A stretch of 64,000 bases of DNA. It comes from Eumeta japonica. Taxonomy: Eukaryota > Arthropoda > Insecta > Lepidoptera > Psychidae. Both the position numbers and the translations under genes were made by a program. Position 1 is the stretch's first letter. Every line of letters starts with the position of its first letter. This document shows positions 48,185-59,701 of the stretch, one piece after another. The DNA is taken from contig BGZK01000154.1 of assembly GCA_005406025.1 (NCBI GenBank), forward strand, positions 248,001-312,000, given 5' to 3'. Below the pieces are notes generated by a model. The model ran no database searches. It was given only the letters and a program-made list of their open reading frames with translations, and was not told where the DNA came from.

Positions 48185-51100
48185 CTAGAAAAAAATGAAA
48201 TTGTTTAAATTATATTTTAATATATATTAAATAACTTATTTATTCAACGTCATAGGTCATCACAACACAAAAATAAATTGGCCTTTACCTTAAATACCTA
48301 TACAGATATTATTCAGTTTAGATATAAAATACTGTGATGTATATGGGGTCACAATATCTAGAATAGACAGTGCAAGCGACAGCGAACTGTCTTTATTTAT
48401 ATGTTGTGTAATGAAGGCAATAAAAACAGCAAAGTTGTTAGCGGCAGTTCTATTAAAGAAAACAAAGCAGTGACCTAATAAATTATAGATTTGAAGATCT
48501 TCACATAAACAAAGTATAGTAACAGTTTGACAATTTTCAGTATTCCATCACAAGCTCTTTTTTATGCACAGGAATAAAATATGTCTCCTTCCATTTTAGG
48601 AACTGAGTCCATTACAGGAAGTTTTCTATTGCATGATTATGCAAAAATTGTCTTTTCACTCCCAACTGCTCTATTAAGATCTAATCTTTTTAATTATTTT
48701 TACACATATCATAATGAAATTTCAATAATTAGATGAAGATGTGCGAGTCGCACATTGCTAAGACTGCAGACGAGTGTGAGCCAAACAACAAACCATATGT
48801 TATAACCATTATAAAAAAATTATACTGGAGATTTATAATAAAAAGTGTAATGTATGAATTATATGTCCAAATGTATATATCCACATTTATCTGTCTAAGT
48901 CACATTCTTTTCATTATTACATCTACATGTATGAAATTGTAATTTATTACTACAAATAATTAATAAACAATGAAAAAAATATATATTTTTGGTAAAATAT
49001 GTAACCTCACAAAAATCAGAACACAATTGTCAAGCAAAACTTGATATAACTACTAATAGGATATAATAACTACTATAAGGGATATATACTCCTATAAATA
49101 ATGATAATTATTGCCTGTGGATGTTGTTACTACCATTCATTCATAAAAAATAGCTATAAAGAAAGCAAAAAAAAATGCAACTGCAATTGCATTTTAATAA
49201 CCCCAAATGTAACTCTATAAATAGATTATATCAAATAGATAATGTATAAAAGATACTGCACATTTACATGACATGAGAAATGTCCATTATATGACTACTT
49301 ATGCTGTTTGGTGGATACTATATTTGTAAGGCAGCAGACATATTATATGTCATTGCCATTTTGCAAAGTTGCTGTCATAAATCTACTCATACTAGAGGAA
49401 GAACTGTCATTGCAAATAATATTGAAATTGGTTATTCTTTAAACCGACTGACAAACATATTAAAATTAAAATATATATTTTTTTGACATTTGATGCTTCT
49501 TTTAAAGAAAAAAAGGAAAAATTCGACATCTATATAAGTATTCTGTTGGACAACATGGAGATGATGAAGTCAAATCGACAGTATGAAAAAATAACAATGA
49601 ACCTTACCAGAATTATTTTTATATTTGTGGTATTTCATATCAGTACTCAAGAGTCATACGATGCGGTGGATATCAGGACTCAACAAAAATGAATGCTAGA
49701 TGCTTGCCTAAGTTAATAATTTTAAATCAAATTAAGAAGTTAAAAAAGTTGTGAATTGGAAAAAGTTAAATATGGCTCTCATAAATGATGTGAAAGAAAT
49801 AGTCAGCAAATAAACCTAACCATCAGTTTTGTAAATTTCCTACTGAAATATACCTCAATTTACATAAACTATCGATTTCATATACAGATTACTGTTAAAG
49901 AATAATTTAGTTTGAATTATGTGAGCTTGATTCTACAAGATTGTAATAACTATAATAATTCAAAGACACATATGACAACTTTTTAGATTTAATAGTTCAG
50001 AGCATTGTGACGCAATTATCTGGAGGAATACATTTTATCCGACATTTAGTCGGTAGTGAGTTTAATCGAAGTATGCTCACCTTGGCTCTCTTAATGAGCG
50101 CGATCTGTGCATTGAGCACGTTTTCGGGCTTGCCGCCCCACTCCTTAAGCACGGTGGCCTGCAGCGCGCGTCCGTAGCTGAACGTCAACGTCCACGGTTT
50201 CTTCAACGGCACGCTATTGATCTGGTTCAGGTTCACCGTCGCCTCTTCCTCACATTGTCCTCCCGACAAGAAACAGACACCTGCCAACAGAATAAATCAT
50301 GTAAAGGTATATTCATTATTCTATTTATCTATAGTTAGAAAATTCATATATAAATACATATTTTAGTACATATATATCATAGTTATACATATATATACCC
50401 CAACAAAGAATTGTGTTGTTCGCGCATAACACCTTTTTTTGTTACTACAAAACTACCATACTTGGTAGCATAAAAATGTTATAATACATATATTGTTTTC
50501 ACTATTTACTAGCTATCATTTCATACCCATATATTCCTATAATAATTATTATTATCCAAATATTTTTTAATTCACTAATGCCATATATAATTATCATACC
50601 CTATGTTAATTCCATAATTCATTCTAACAACACCTCATATATTAAAATCCGTCAAGCCATTTAGGCTACAGCAACGCATACCAAGAAAATAGATACATAC
50701 ATACACTTGAGCAATTAAATAAAAATGTATATACAGTACCGGGCACGGCAGCGGGCACGGTGCGCAGCAGCGCGGTGACGGTGGCGCGGCCGATGTCCTG
50801 CGGCGTGTACGTCGATTTGGTGTACGACTGGCCCGGCGTCACCTGCACACCGCCACAACAATATATTATTGAACATTGTATGTAGCTCATCTAGATTTTC
50901 TAATGCAGATCAAAATAACAACCACGTCAGACCTACACATGAAAATAGGCTAAAGAAAAACCTGCACAATAATACAAACAGCAAATGAAAAAAAATAAAT
51001 AGATTGCTCCACAGAAAGTGATTCAACAAAATCCAAATACACAAAGTCATACAATTACCAGGTATTAATCGATTTGTCAATCGTTATTTCCATAAATAAC

Positions 51101-54100
51101 CCCTTCCATAAGGGGGTGTGAAATTCGTGTGCAATAATGAGCGCCTGAGCTGAAATGAATTAAGCGGCCGCTCCACCGCTACGAGAATGCGTGTAATTTC
51201 GTTTCTATACAGAATGTTAGTGGAATCATCCACTCTGACATGGAAACACACTGCACACAATAACGTCACCACCGCGACCATGACTTATTCCTTTACGCGT
51301 TTTATGTACACACTGGCCACAAATGCGTAGTGCGAGTGGCTGTACTATGATGTGCAAGGCGACAAAAGTAAGCACAACATCCCTGCAGTAGAGTCGTCGA
51401 CGTACGCGCGGAAATAACGGTTAAATTGTGCACAGCAATGAAGCACCATTTTTTAATTCGAGTTCTACATGTATGAACAATAATTTTTCTATCCTCATAA
51501 GAAAAATAAAAAACTAAAATGAAACTAACTAATATTCTGATTCTCAGTGAGAATGAAGAGAGTTTTAGCAGTAAATGTTCAAAATTATGTTTTTCTGGAC
51601 CCCCATTTGACAGGTGTAAGTCTACTCCATTCTGAAATTTCCCTAAGGATGTCCCGATATCAGACACGAGTTAGATTCGAAACTCATTAACAGTGTCCAG
51701 AGAGAAATTAGTGTAGTTAAAATTTCAATAAGCATAATCCTATTCATCATCATAACTTTTCTTTGGTAAACTTACCATGTTAGGCTTGAGCAAAGTGCCC
51801 TCCAGATAGACGTGATGGTCGCTGAGCGCCTTGTACACGGCCGCCAACACCACCTCTGTCACCTTTTGCGCACGGTCCAAGTCGTGCTCGCCTACAAAAC
51901 ATATCAATATTTTACAACATTTAATTTATTACTTACCTTACATTTGTCAACAGCCATAAAAAAAAGTTAAACATACAATATGTCAATCAACAGCAACGCG
52001 CCAGTTTTTCCCGTTATAAAGAGAGTATCATCTTCTAATTACAATAACATTATAATAGTTACACATTTTAAAGTTTATTATAAACATATCTAGAAAAATA
52101 AATTACTTTTGTTAATAATTAAAGAACCGACCGATATACTTTCCCACTTCGTGTGGCGTTACCGCTACTCTCCCCGCCTCTAACTTCGTTCTGACTTTCC
52201 TGCCTTTTATTGCGAACTCAACTCGAATGGACAGCGCACGCGCATTTCATTTACGAAAAATCTCGCGACGCAGGGTGCATAATAAATTTATTTGGATATG
52301 GCGTTAGTATACGCTCAATATGGATACTAAATAATATAAATGTTTTACCTAAGTTGCATTTTGGTTATGATTTAACGTCGAAAGTCATTGGACACGTATA
52401 CGATTTAGTTAGGCGTTATTACCATAGCGTGCGCGTAATAAGGTGACATCGATGGCACAGGTGCTTGATTTATTTTTCATACTAAATTATTTATATTTTA
52501 TTTTATGAACAAAACTAACTTTTTAAAGAGTAATAATAGAGATTAAATAGGAATATTATGTTCTATTACAAAGGGAAGTGACGCGGTGCCGTTTATTTAC
52601 ATCCTGTATAGAAATAAGAAACATGTTCTTTTCAATATAATAATACGTGTTTAATATACATTGTAATCTAAAACCATTCTTTATTCAACATTAGCGAGTT
52701 ACCTAACATTAACATGAACAAAACTCACATTTTCGAAATTATTTAATGAATTATGTACAAAATCTCAAATAGCACTGAAGTATGAATTGCTGAGTTTGTT
52801 CTTTTATGGGCAAGATAATCAAAATCACAGCCTAACTTGAAAAACACCATACAGGAGTGATGGCAAGAGCAGTTCACAAGCAGAAAATTTTAAATTGTAA
52901 AAAACCTCATGAACTTTGTTTTCATTTGCGCATGGCCAATAAATTGAAACGAATCTAAACCATCTTTAAATAATCAATTAGATTTTAATTAATTAATAAG
53001 ATGACAAAATATGCTTGGGTGTCATAAAACAAAACTGTATGAAAATGATCATGGTCAAATCACAATCAAGTTCAACAGACAGTAGTAAAACCCGATTTAA
53101 CAAGGAATAAGATGTTGTGTATGGTAGGATTAAAAAGGGATTCTATTAGGAATTTTGCTGTTAGAGAAAATTATCAGTTCTGACCTCTAGTGCAAGTAAC
53201 TGATGAAATTAAAACAAATAGCACAAAATACAGAGAACATTGATAAACAGAATCGTAATGATAACATCAGACCACACATATCGTTGGCCATCCAGAATAA
53301 AATTGGAATAGAATAAAATGAACAGCTAGGGTGTGGTGATGTTTATGACTTCAGAAGTTTTTAAGTAATTTTCACATTAATATATAAGGATTTGGCACAA
53401 TCTTTTCTGTTAGATGCCAGAATGTTTACAGCAATGGCATTGCAAATAATCAAAATTACACCTGTATCAAGTAGTTATATTAAAATTTAGAAAACAGCAT
53501 GTATGTACTCATGTAGGAGATTGTCAACTTCGGCGCGAATAAACAAAATTCACTGCATAAAATATCAGTCCTCAAAAATTCATGTACACAAATGTACAAG
53601 TAAAGGCTTAATTATCTCTTGTTTTTGTACACAATATGTGCTAATCAATTAATTGATAACAGTAGACCGCACTAACTTCATGGTAACATGCCATGTCCCA
53701 TCTTTTCTTTGAAGTTAATTATAACTTCAAAGAAAATTCTTGAGTGTGGTCTATGGCAATTGACTGAAGAAAATAATATATGATATGTCTAGTTTTGAAT
53801 TTCATTTTTTTCAATCAATAAACCTCACCATCTGGCAATACTTCAGGCTCAACTATGGGCACAATTCTTTGGCTCTGGCAAATGGAGGCATAGCGGGCCA
53901 GCACATTGGCATTCTCCATGATGGCCTGATAGGAAGGCGTAAATCTGCCGATCTTGAGCACACAACGCCACTTGGCAAAATGACAGCCGTCCTTCTTGTA
54001 CTGGGCGCAACGCTGAGCCAGATCATCTAGACCTGTTGAACATAAACACGTGTATATATGACGAAAATGTACTAAGCATACACTAAATGATTATTAAATA

Positions 54101-57100
54101 TATTTTGGAAAAACCAACCCAAAACTCCTCTTTATTGATAAATTCACGTTAAAACAATAAACTTGATTTTTTATCTTATAATTACTTATATTTCATTATA
54201 TCTATACCATAAGATAACAAGTTCACAACTATCCCTTACTACAAAATATATAACCTGTATAAATGTAAATTTCATATAATATTTGTCATATGTAATCAAC
54301 ATCAACACAGAAATAATTAATTTCACTACTTTATGCAGTCCATAAACATTTTCTTTTCTATAAAAAAAAATGTTTATGGACTAATTGTAATTTATAAACT
54401 TACAATTATATATACATTATTAACAGTTTTGAAAGACTAGTTTCATCAGGCTTGCCTTTTAATGTTCACCCCTAAAGTCAGATGTTACACAATATTATTA
54501 GAATATATACAATAATTTATCATATTGAGTAAGAATTAATCAGCATAATACAATATTTGCTCTCGACATGTTTATAAGATGAGCTATATTATCGTTTTTG
54601 ATAAACAGGATCCAGCCCACTTATCGACCACTTATATATAAAAGTCGTTGATAACTCTTATCAGTGTTTCAAAGTAATAACTTATTATAGTTGTCAAGAT
54701 ATTGAACACATGTGTAATAATATTTTGTATCGGTATTAGAGAAGGACACAAATAAATTATTAAAATAAATTTAAGGTTAACAGTTTTATTGAAAAGAATT
54801 ATGCAAATAATGTACTAAATGCTAATAAATAATTAGGTAGATCTTAGGTACCAGTCAACACACTATTCTTCTCATCGATCTAGGGCATTGATCAGACAAA
54901 AAAATAAAGTTGTGGGGCATATCATAACCTGAATAAATAGCATTTATAATGATATGCGGTTGATTGTTTATAAAAATTTCATGCACCCCATGATTTTATC
55001 CTTTTGTCTGATTAATACACTAAATCGATGACAGTAGTGTATGACTGGTACCTAAGATCTACCTAATTATTTATTAGGGTTTATAGTACATTATTCACAT
55101 AATTATTTTCAATAAAAATTTAATTTAAAATTTACTAATTTTTTTACTAATTTTATTTTTAAGTTTTTAGTTTGATTTTATTACTCAATAAATATTGAGT
55201 ATTGAATAGAGAACAAGGGAATGGAGTTTTAATATAAGTATAGACTGTCTGAACTCTATAATCCGCCATGCACTGTGTTCTACTTGTAAAGCCTTTTCAT
55301 TTGATATCCATTTCCCATATTGAAGCAAATATGAAATCTGGCATTTTGTGTCGTCCCCTTTCCGAGATCTGATATTTAGAATTTGTCATAGTATACAGTA
55401 TTCTACTAGTCAAGCCCTTTCATTTGATACCCATATTTACAGAGTTGTAAAAACAAACATGTAATCCGCCATTCTGTTGGCAGCTATATTGGATTTACTT
55501 TTTTTTTTAATGTGTACATTATTCTACTAGTCAAGCCCTTTTATTTGATACCCATATTAGGCAGTTGTGAAAAATATATGATCCGCCATTTTGTAGTGGG
55601 CGCCATCTTGATGTTACAATAATACTGAATTCAGAAAATTGTATTGCCATCAGAACTAAAGGCGTGTACCAAAGGTGAAATTTCCATTAATAAATTTAAC
55701 ATAAAAAAGAAGTAGGGCAATCTAAATAAAACCGTTTAAAAAAGTTAATATTCCACAGCATATTTAGCTTTGTATGATAAATCAACTGAGCAATGGCTAC
55801 AAATTTAAAATTTCACTACATATTATTAAAACAATTTTCATTGTGTAAGATGACATTTTCAGATTTTCGAGAAGCTTTTTAAGAATTTTATTACAATTTA
55901 TGTATTATTGTGTTCAGTGACAGTAAACATTGATTGAAAATGAAAACATATAACATTCAAAACATTTATTATACGGCCAGCCTTTTCTAAAAAAGGAATT
56001 CTAAATGCCCACATAAGGATGATTTCTCATCAGTTTCATACTGGCAACACTACTTTTAACATTTATTTGAGTACATTAGACATTTAAACAAAGGATGGAT
56101 ATTTTGTTATCAACAATCAAAAGATAAAATAATCTTTTGAAATGCCATTCCATACCCAAAAATCCACACTGAAAAAATTAGAGCACATACACACCTTGGG
56201 TTGTACATTCATCTTCGCTGCCAAAAAGTGGGACTACACCCTTGTCCACTTTAATTCCAGGGATAATGCCTCGCTGTTCTAAAAGCTGTACAAGGGGAGT
56301 GCCATCATCGGCCTTCTGGTACAGTGTTTCATGGAACAAAATAACTCCAGAGATGTTTTCTGAGAGGGACTGTAAAACAAAGGAAAAAATTATCCAAAAT
56401 GGCACATATTTGCAGTCAAAATCTTATGCAAACTAGTTAACCCTTAAATTTATCATTCAACATAAATGCTCACTTGGACCAACACAGTGCGATTCATAAT
56501 TTTTGTAAAGATTTAAAATGTATGATATTCTTATGTAATCATATGTATATTTATTGAATAGTGAATGTATTATAAGAAGAATTTACTTCTCATCATAAAG
56601 TGAAATACAACATAAAATTCAATATTTTTAAATACATTCTTCTTTTTAGTCAACTGCTTCTAATATGGAGACAAGTAGGAGAATAATACAAAAAAGTTAT
56701 ACCACCTGGACAAGTGTAAAAGTGTACGAAAATACAAGTATACATCCTACATTCTAGTATCTGTCTGTAATTAATTTCTCTTTATTGTGTGTAATGAAGA
56801 TCATACAACTTTAACGTAAAATTAATATTGAGACTATAAATGGTCAAAAATTAAGAACATGCATCTATGAAGGAACTTGTTGTTGAATACCAATAAATTC
56901 ATTTCATAAATATAAAATAGATAATGAGGATTTTACTGATAACTAAAATATGAAATTCTTAGTGGAGTACACAAGCCAACTAAATATAATGGAAAAAGTG
57001 AAATCAAAATAAAAATTGGTTAAAAAAACTAACACACAAAAAGCAACAAACTGTAAACCATCAAAAATTCTTAAACATGTCTAAATAGTAAACCTACAAT

Positions 57101-58851
57101 GCAAAATTGAACTTGTCCATAATCTGTCCATATGACATTGTGAGAGTCATTTCAGTGTCAGTAAGATGTAAAAAAACATTAGCATAACCTAGAAGGTACT
57201 GCTCACCTCAACACGGTGTATAAAGAGAACAAGAAAGAAATGTCTTTGAGGCTTAAGTAACTTACTTATTGTACCTTTTTTGCGAATGGAGAATGTTGTT
57301 GAAAGCTGGATTAAAGTCTTTTAATAAAACTATTCTCCATTTTATGAATATTTCAAAGACTGTTTCCATGTTTAGACAGTGAGTATATTCTGTTTGCTCA
57401 TGTAAGTAGTTGTTGACAATGGATTTGTATATTATTATAATGGAATATCATCACTTGCGCTCATTGATGTTTGCAATTATGTGTCAATTCACACAACTTC
57501 TAAGACATATTTTGTAGAAAAATAATAACATTTAAATATATCTTTCTGTCATGCACTTTTCAAAACCATCACTATTGGATATTAAAATAATTTTGCTTAG
57601 TGATTTTAGTGCATGCGTCTCACTATAAATTTGAAATCAAATTATTAATTAAACACAATAACTATTATAATGGACTAAGCAAGTACACAAGTAATCAACA
57701 ACATAACTACAACTCATTATGAAAACAAATGATAATGAAAAACATCAAAGATGGTGTCAGAAGGCACCTGTAATGTATATAGGTTTAGGAAGAAAATTAG
57801 TGCCCCTACTGAACTTCTAGTATTTATTATAGCTCTTAATAGATATGTCTAGTTTTGAGTTTTAAAGATTTTAACACAGATGAAATTATAACCAAAATGG
57901 TAACTATAGACTGTTGTATTGAAACATTTTCTTTACTACTTAATATTGAAATTGCTTTTTGTATACTTTTTGTTAATTAAAAAAACCAATGGATCAATTC
58001 TACTGGAATATCATAAACCTTTAGTTCAGGAAATACTAACAAATGTACATAAAAAAACAAGGTTTTAAAAAGAATGGAAAACAGTTTATCTTATTATTTA
58101 TTCAGTGCGAAGATGCTCACCGGATCAGAGCTGAATAACAGTTGCCTGTACTTGCGACGGTTCTCCTCCGTATTTTCCACACCGATATCTTGCAGCCGTT
58201 TACCCATTGTTCCTATTGCATAAAATTAAATACTGTTTGAATTAAACTTTTTTTTTGTAAAAAACATACAACTATACTAATTAAGATCTACCCTTAAATA
58301 CAAACATCATACATATACACATATTCTTATAGAGGGGTTGTGCCTCATTTGTCCTACCATGCAGAAGATAGGAGTGGAAAGAGTAATCAAGTGTTACCCA
58401 CATATAAAGAAAATAATTAATTAAAGTCATTAAGTACTTATCAGTGTCATATAAGCTGTAATATAAGTCTACATTCCAAATACAATTATTGAGTCACAAC
58501 AGGGTAAATTAGTTGCTGGTAATATAATACAGTTAATAACACTGCAACAAGATATTCCATAATGACACCAATGAAAAGGAAAATATTATTTGTACAAGAA
58601 CTAAATGACGAATTGTAAGTACAAAGTCACATTATTCATTTCGTGACTTAAAATACAAAATCTATTTGTATTGAATTCATTTTTCATTTTGATTATTGCA
58701 TGTTCTAAAATGTAATATGTATATATTAATGTCGATTACCTGTGGACTCATCAGCAGCTAAGATGCCCTTGCCGGGTGCGGTCAGACCCTGGGCAATTTT
58801 CTTCAGCTCATCCTGAAGTTCAGGAGTAGGGTATTGGAAATAGGTGGACAT
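48089..58851 (-). CDS. Ald: Fructose-bisphosphate aldolase, class I (eight coding exons)
   Basis: The enzyme reversibly splits fructose 1,6-bisphosphate into dihydroxyacetone phosphate and glyceraldehyde 3-phosphate in cytosolic glycolysis and gluconeogenesis. Coding exons are 58740-58851, 58121-58212, 56195-56369, 53829-54032, 51776-51891, 50740-50842, 50081-50280 and 48089-48184. All have AG/GT borders and matching phases, and together give 1098 bases, or 365 residues (insect aldolases are usually about 361-364). Residues equivalent to rabbit D33, K107, K146, R148, E187, E189, Schiff-base K229, S271, R303 and the C-terminal Y363 are D34, K108, K147, R149, E188, E190, K230, S273, R305 and Y365. 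ADEST, LLKPNM and FSYGRALQ are all present. No break is visible, so the gene looks functional. The start is the conserved MSTYFQYP; an upstream in-frame exon could extend it. Confidence 0.97.
48185..50080 (-). other. Aldolase last intron, 1.9 kb
   Basis: AT-rich with no repeat copy recognised. I looked for an alternative C-terminal exon (a frame ending in a conserved tyrosine next to a stop, after an acceptor) and saw none. Confidence 0.6.
50081..50280 (-). CDS. Ald: Aldolase exon 8 (residues 268-334)
   Basis: Acceptor TGTTGGCAG. Encodes [19 protein letters not shown] and [15 protein letters not shown], with phosphate-binding S273 and R305. Donor GTGAGC after IALIKRAK, phase 0. The frame stays open for 28 codons into the intron, but the last exon's conserved tail shows splicing is the normal path. 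Confidence 0.97.
50740..50842 (-). CDS. Ald: Aldolase exon 7 (residues 234-267)
   Basis: Acceptor GTGTGCAG. Encodes [18 protein letters not shown] and [15 protein letters not shown]. The segment is one residue longer than in rabbit, shifting later numbering by two against the mature rabbit enzyme. Donor GTACTG is weak but phase-consistent. Confidence 0.95.
50843..51775 (-). other. Aldolase intron between exons 6 and 7
   Basis: Contains a CpG-containing block at about 51110-51420 that differs in composition from its flanks and may be an old insertion. The 121-codon minus frame at 51667-51302 has no recognisable domain. Confidence 0.45.
51776..51891 (-). CDS. Ald: Aldolase exon 6 (residues 195-233), Schiff-base lysine
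   Basis: Acceptor TTTTGTAG. Encodes [13 protein letters not shown] through [15 protein letters not shown]230 is the lysine that forms the Schiff base with the substrate. Donor GTAAGT, phase 0. GC-rich relative to its introns. Confidence 0.97.
51892..53828 (-). other. Aldolase intron between exons 5 and 6, 1.9 kb
   Basis: A block at about 52130-52450 has more CpG than its flanks and may be a repeat remnant. Otherwise AT-rich. A perfect hairpin lies at 53703-53736. Confidence 0.45.
53703..53736. repeat. Perfect 15-bp hairpin in aldolase intron
   Basis: 53703-53717 is the exact reverse complement of 53722-53736; loop ATTA. It lies about 90 bases on the splice-donor side of exon 5. Confidence 0.9.
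53829..54032 (-). CDS. Ald: Aldolase exon 5 (residues 127-194)
   Basis: Acceptor TTCAACAG. Holds K147, R149, E188 and E190 in [12 protein letters not shown] and [12 protein letters not shown]. Residue 144 is His, where vertebrate and fly enzymes have Asp; it is not a catalytic position and may be a lineage feature. Donor GTGAGG, phase 1. A plus-strand open frame over this exon is only a shadow. Confidence 0.97.
54337..54382. repeat. Perfect 16-bp hairpin in aldolase intron
   Basis: 54337-54352 is the exact inverse of 54367-54382; 14-base loop rich in T and A. Confidence 0.88.
54765..55125. mobile_element. MITE with long inverted ends in aldolase intron
   Basis: The strongest part of the arms is CTAATAAATAATTAGGTAG and TCTTAGGTACCAGTCA (54822 onward), with the inverse ending at 55077. 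It extends inward to CAGACAAAA. Outward, matching sequence (TTTTATTGAAAA, AATTATG, AATAATGTACTA) pushes the arms to about 54765 and 55125. The interior is short and noncoding. The target duplication is not clear. Confidence 0.8.
55260..55625 (+). repeat. Three tandem units of about 120 bp in aldolase intron
   Basis: Each unit holds TTCTACTAGTCAAGCCCTTT or a variant, TTTGATACCCATATT, and ATCCGCCATT-TGT before a GCAGC or GGCGCCAT block. Unit starts lie near 55278, 55400 and 55522. The wording is typical of a common lepidopteran repeat. Confidence 0.75.
56195..56369 (-). CDS. Ald: Aldolase exon 4 (residues 69-126)
   Basis: Acceptor TTTTACAG. Encodes the barrel segment with [18 protein letters not shown] and [18 protein letters not shown]108 is the active-site lysine equivalent to rabbit K107. 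Donor GTGTGT, phase 1. Confidence 0.96.
56370..58120 (-). other. Aldolase intron between exons 3 and 4, 1.75 kb
   Basis: AT-rich. A nested pair of inverted motifs (GTCTTTGA with TCAAAGAC, AATGGAGAAT with ATTCTCCATT) lies at about 57242-57360 and may be a small foldback. No exon seen. Confidence 0.5.
58121..58212 (-). CDS. Ald: Aldolase exon 3 (residues 38-68)
   Basis: Acceptor CAATAG, then GAACAATGGG, giving [21 protein letters not shown]42 and R43 match the phosphate-binding K41/R42 of the rabbit enzyme. The exon ends LLFSSDP in phase 0 with donor GTGAGC. It begins with the same eight bases, in the same phase, as exon 2. Confidence 0.95.
58213..58739 (-). other. Aldolase intron between exons 2 and 3
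   Basis: AT-rich, no repeat or exon recognised. Confidence 0.5.
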
Positions 58852-58856
58852 TGTTC
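58740..58856 (-). CDS. Ald: Aldolase exon 2 (residues 1-37), canonical start
   Basis: The acceptor TGTACAG precedes GAACAATG, with the ATG at 58851-58849. It encodes [18 protein letters not shown] through [11 protein letters not shown] with catalytic D34. The donor is GTAATC, leaving phase 1. An acceptor directly before the start codon means at least one further exon lies upstream. Confidence 0.95.
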
Positions 58857-59632
58857 CTGTACAGACAATAATGTTGCAGAATTTAGAAAAATTTAATGAA
58901 TTTTCTATATTTTGAAGTCTAATATCTTTTACAGATAAAACCATAACTTTATTTAAATGGAAAACTTAAACAGATTTTCCTATAAGTTAACAATAATCCT
59001 GTAAGAGGTGATAATTTGGCTCAAGATCACCAAACGCAAAAATTTTAGGGTTCATGGTTTTAACACTTTTTTAAATTTGTGAAAATCTCCCAACAAGTTT
59101 TTAATAGTAAAGCTTCTAAGTGCATGACAGTTATGGAATGATTTAGTTTATGCTACCCTTTTCAACCTCCAGCATTCCTTTCTTTTTATATGTAATATAT
59201 TTTGATAAAGTCTAAATGCGTCTTTTATGAAGTACCATTTTTATATGAAAAGTTAATTCTAAGATACGTGTATAGTTCTTATTGAGAAATTCTAATGACA
59301 AACATAATTACATTCATACATAAGTACATTCATAATATTCATAATTATTTTGTCACAATATAATAAATGTGGTTCTTGCTATAATCAAAAACTGGTTCAT
59401 TTATTTATGATTGTTAATGGTTAATGTAACATTGAAAGTCTTTAATTACGGACTATAACATTTTATGAACTCTCAACAGAATTATTACAAATAAGATTGC
59501 CAATAATTTCTACACAATCTTATATGTAAAATAATTTAAGAGAAAAAGTTATTATTATTGAACTAAAAGTAAACTACTGAAGACACCGAGTATATAGGTT
59601 CATAATTTTCAAATAAATACAATTCTTCTTAC
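58857..59632 (-). other. Intron between the candidate first exon and exon 2
   Basis: AT-rich; no additional exon recognised. It joins phase 1 to phase 1 if exon 59633-59687 is used. Confidence 0.5.
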
Positions 59633-59687
59633 CCTTTGTCCCAAACCCTGGACTCCAACCCTTTTTTTTAGCATCTTTTGGAGCCAT
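59633..59687 (-). CDS. Ald: Candidate first coding exon: basic N-terminal extension of aldolase
   Basis: An ATG at 59687 opens MAPKDAKKKGWSPGFGTK and runs into donor GTAAGA in phase 1. Exon 2 begins GA ACA ATG, so splicing gives G-T-M and continues in frame through the usual aldolase start, making a 385-residue form. Open coding, a good donor and exact phase agreement support the exon being transcribed as part of this gene. Whether it is translated is not decided: it could be leader sequence, or an alternative isoform as known for vertebrate aldolase A with an extended N-terminus. A run of four lysine-rich codons could affect localisation or binding. Confidence 0.6.
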
Positions 59688-59692
59688 TATAC

Positions 59693-59701
59693 TTTTATAT
59701 A
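59693..59701 (-). promoter_or_regulatory. TATA-like box just upstream of the candidate ATG
   Basis: Minus-strand TATATAAAA ends six bases before the ATG at 59687. If it directed transcription about 30 bases downstream, the transcript would start inside the exon and lose this ATG. It is therefore either chance in AT-rich DNA or a promoter for a form with the canonical start. Confidence 0.3.

Larger units (their letters stand above)
54033..56194 (-). other. Aldolase intron between exons 4 and 5, repeat-bearing
   Basis: Holds a perfect hairpin (54337-54382), a MITE (about 54765-55125) and a tandem array (55260-55625). The rest is AT-rich. Confidence 0.6.

Noticed and set aside
49997..50080. Read-through of aldolase exon 8 into the intron as an alternative C-terminus
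   Set aside because: A strong donor lies at 50080 and the conserved last exon is present. The read-through residues do not resemble any aldolase tail.
53785..54030. 81-codon plus-strand open frame
   Set aside because: It is the antisense shadow of aldolase exon 5.
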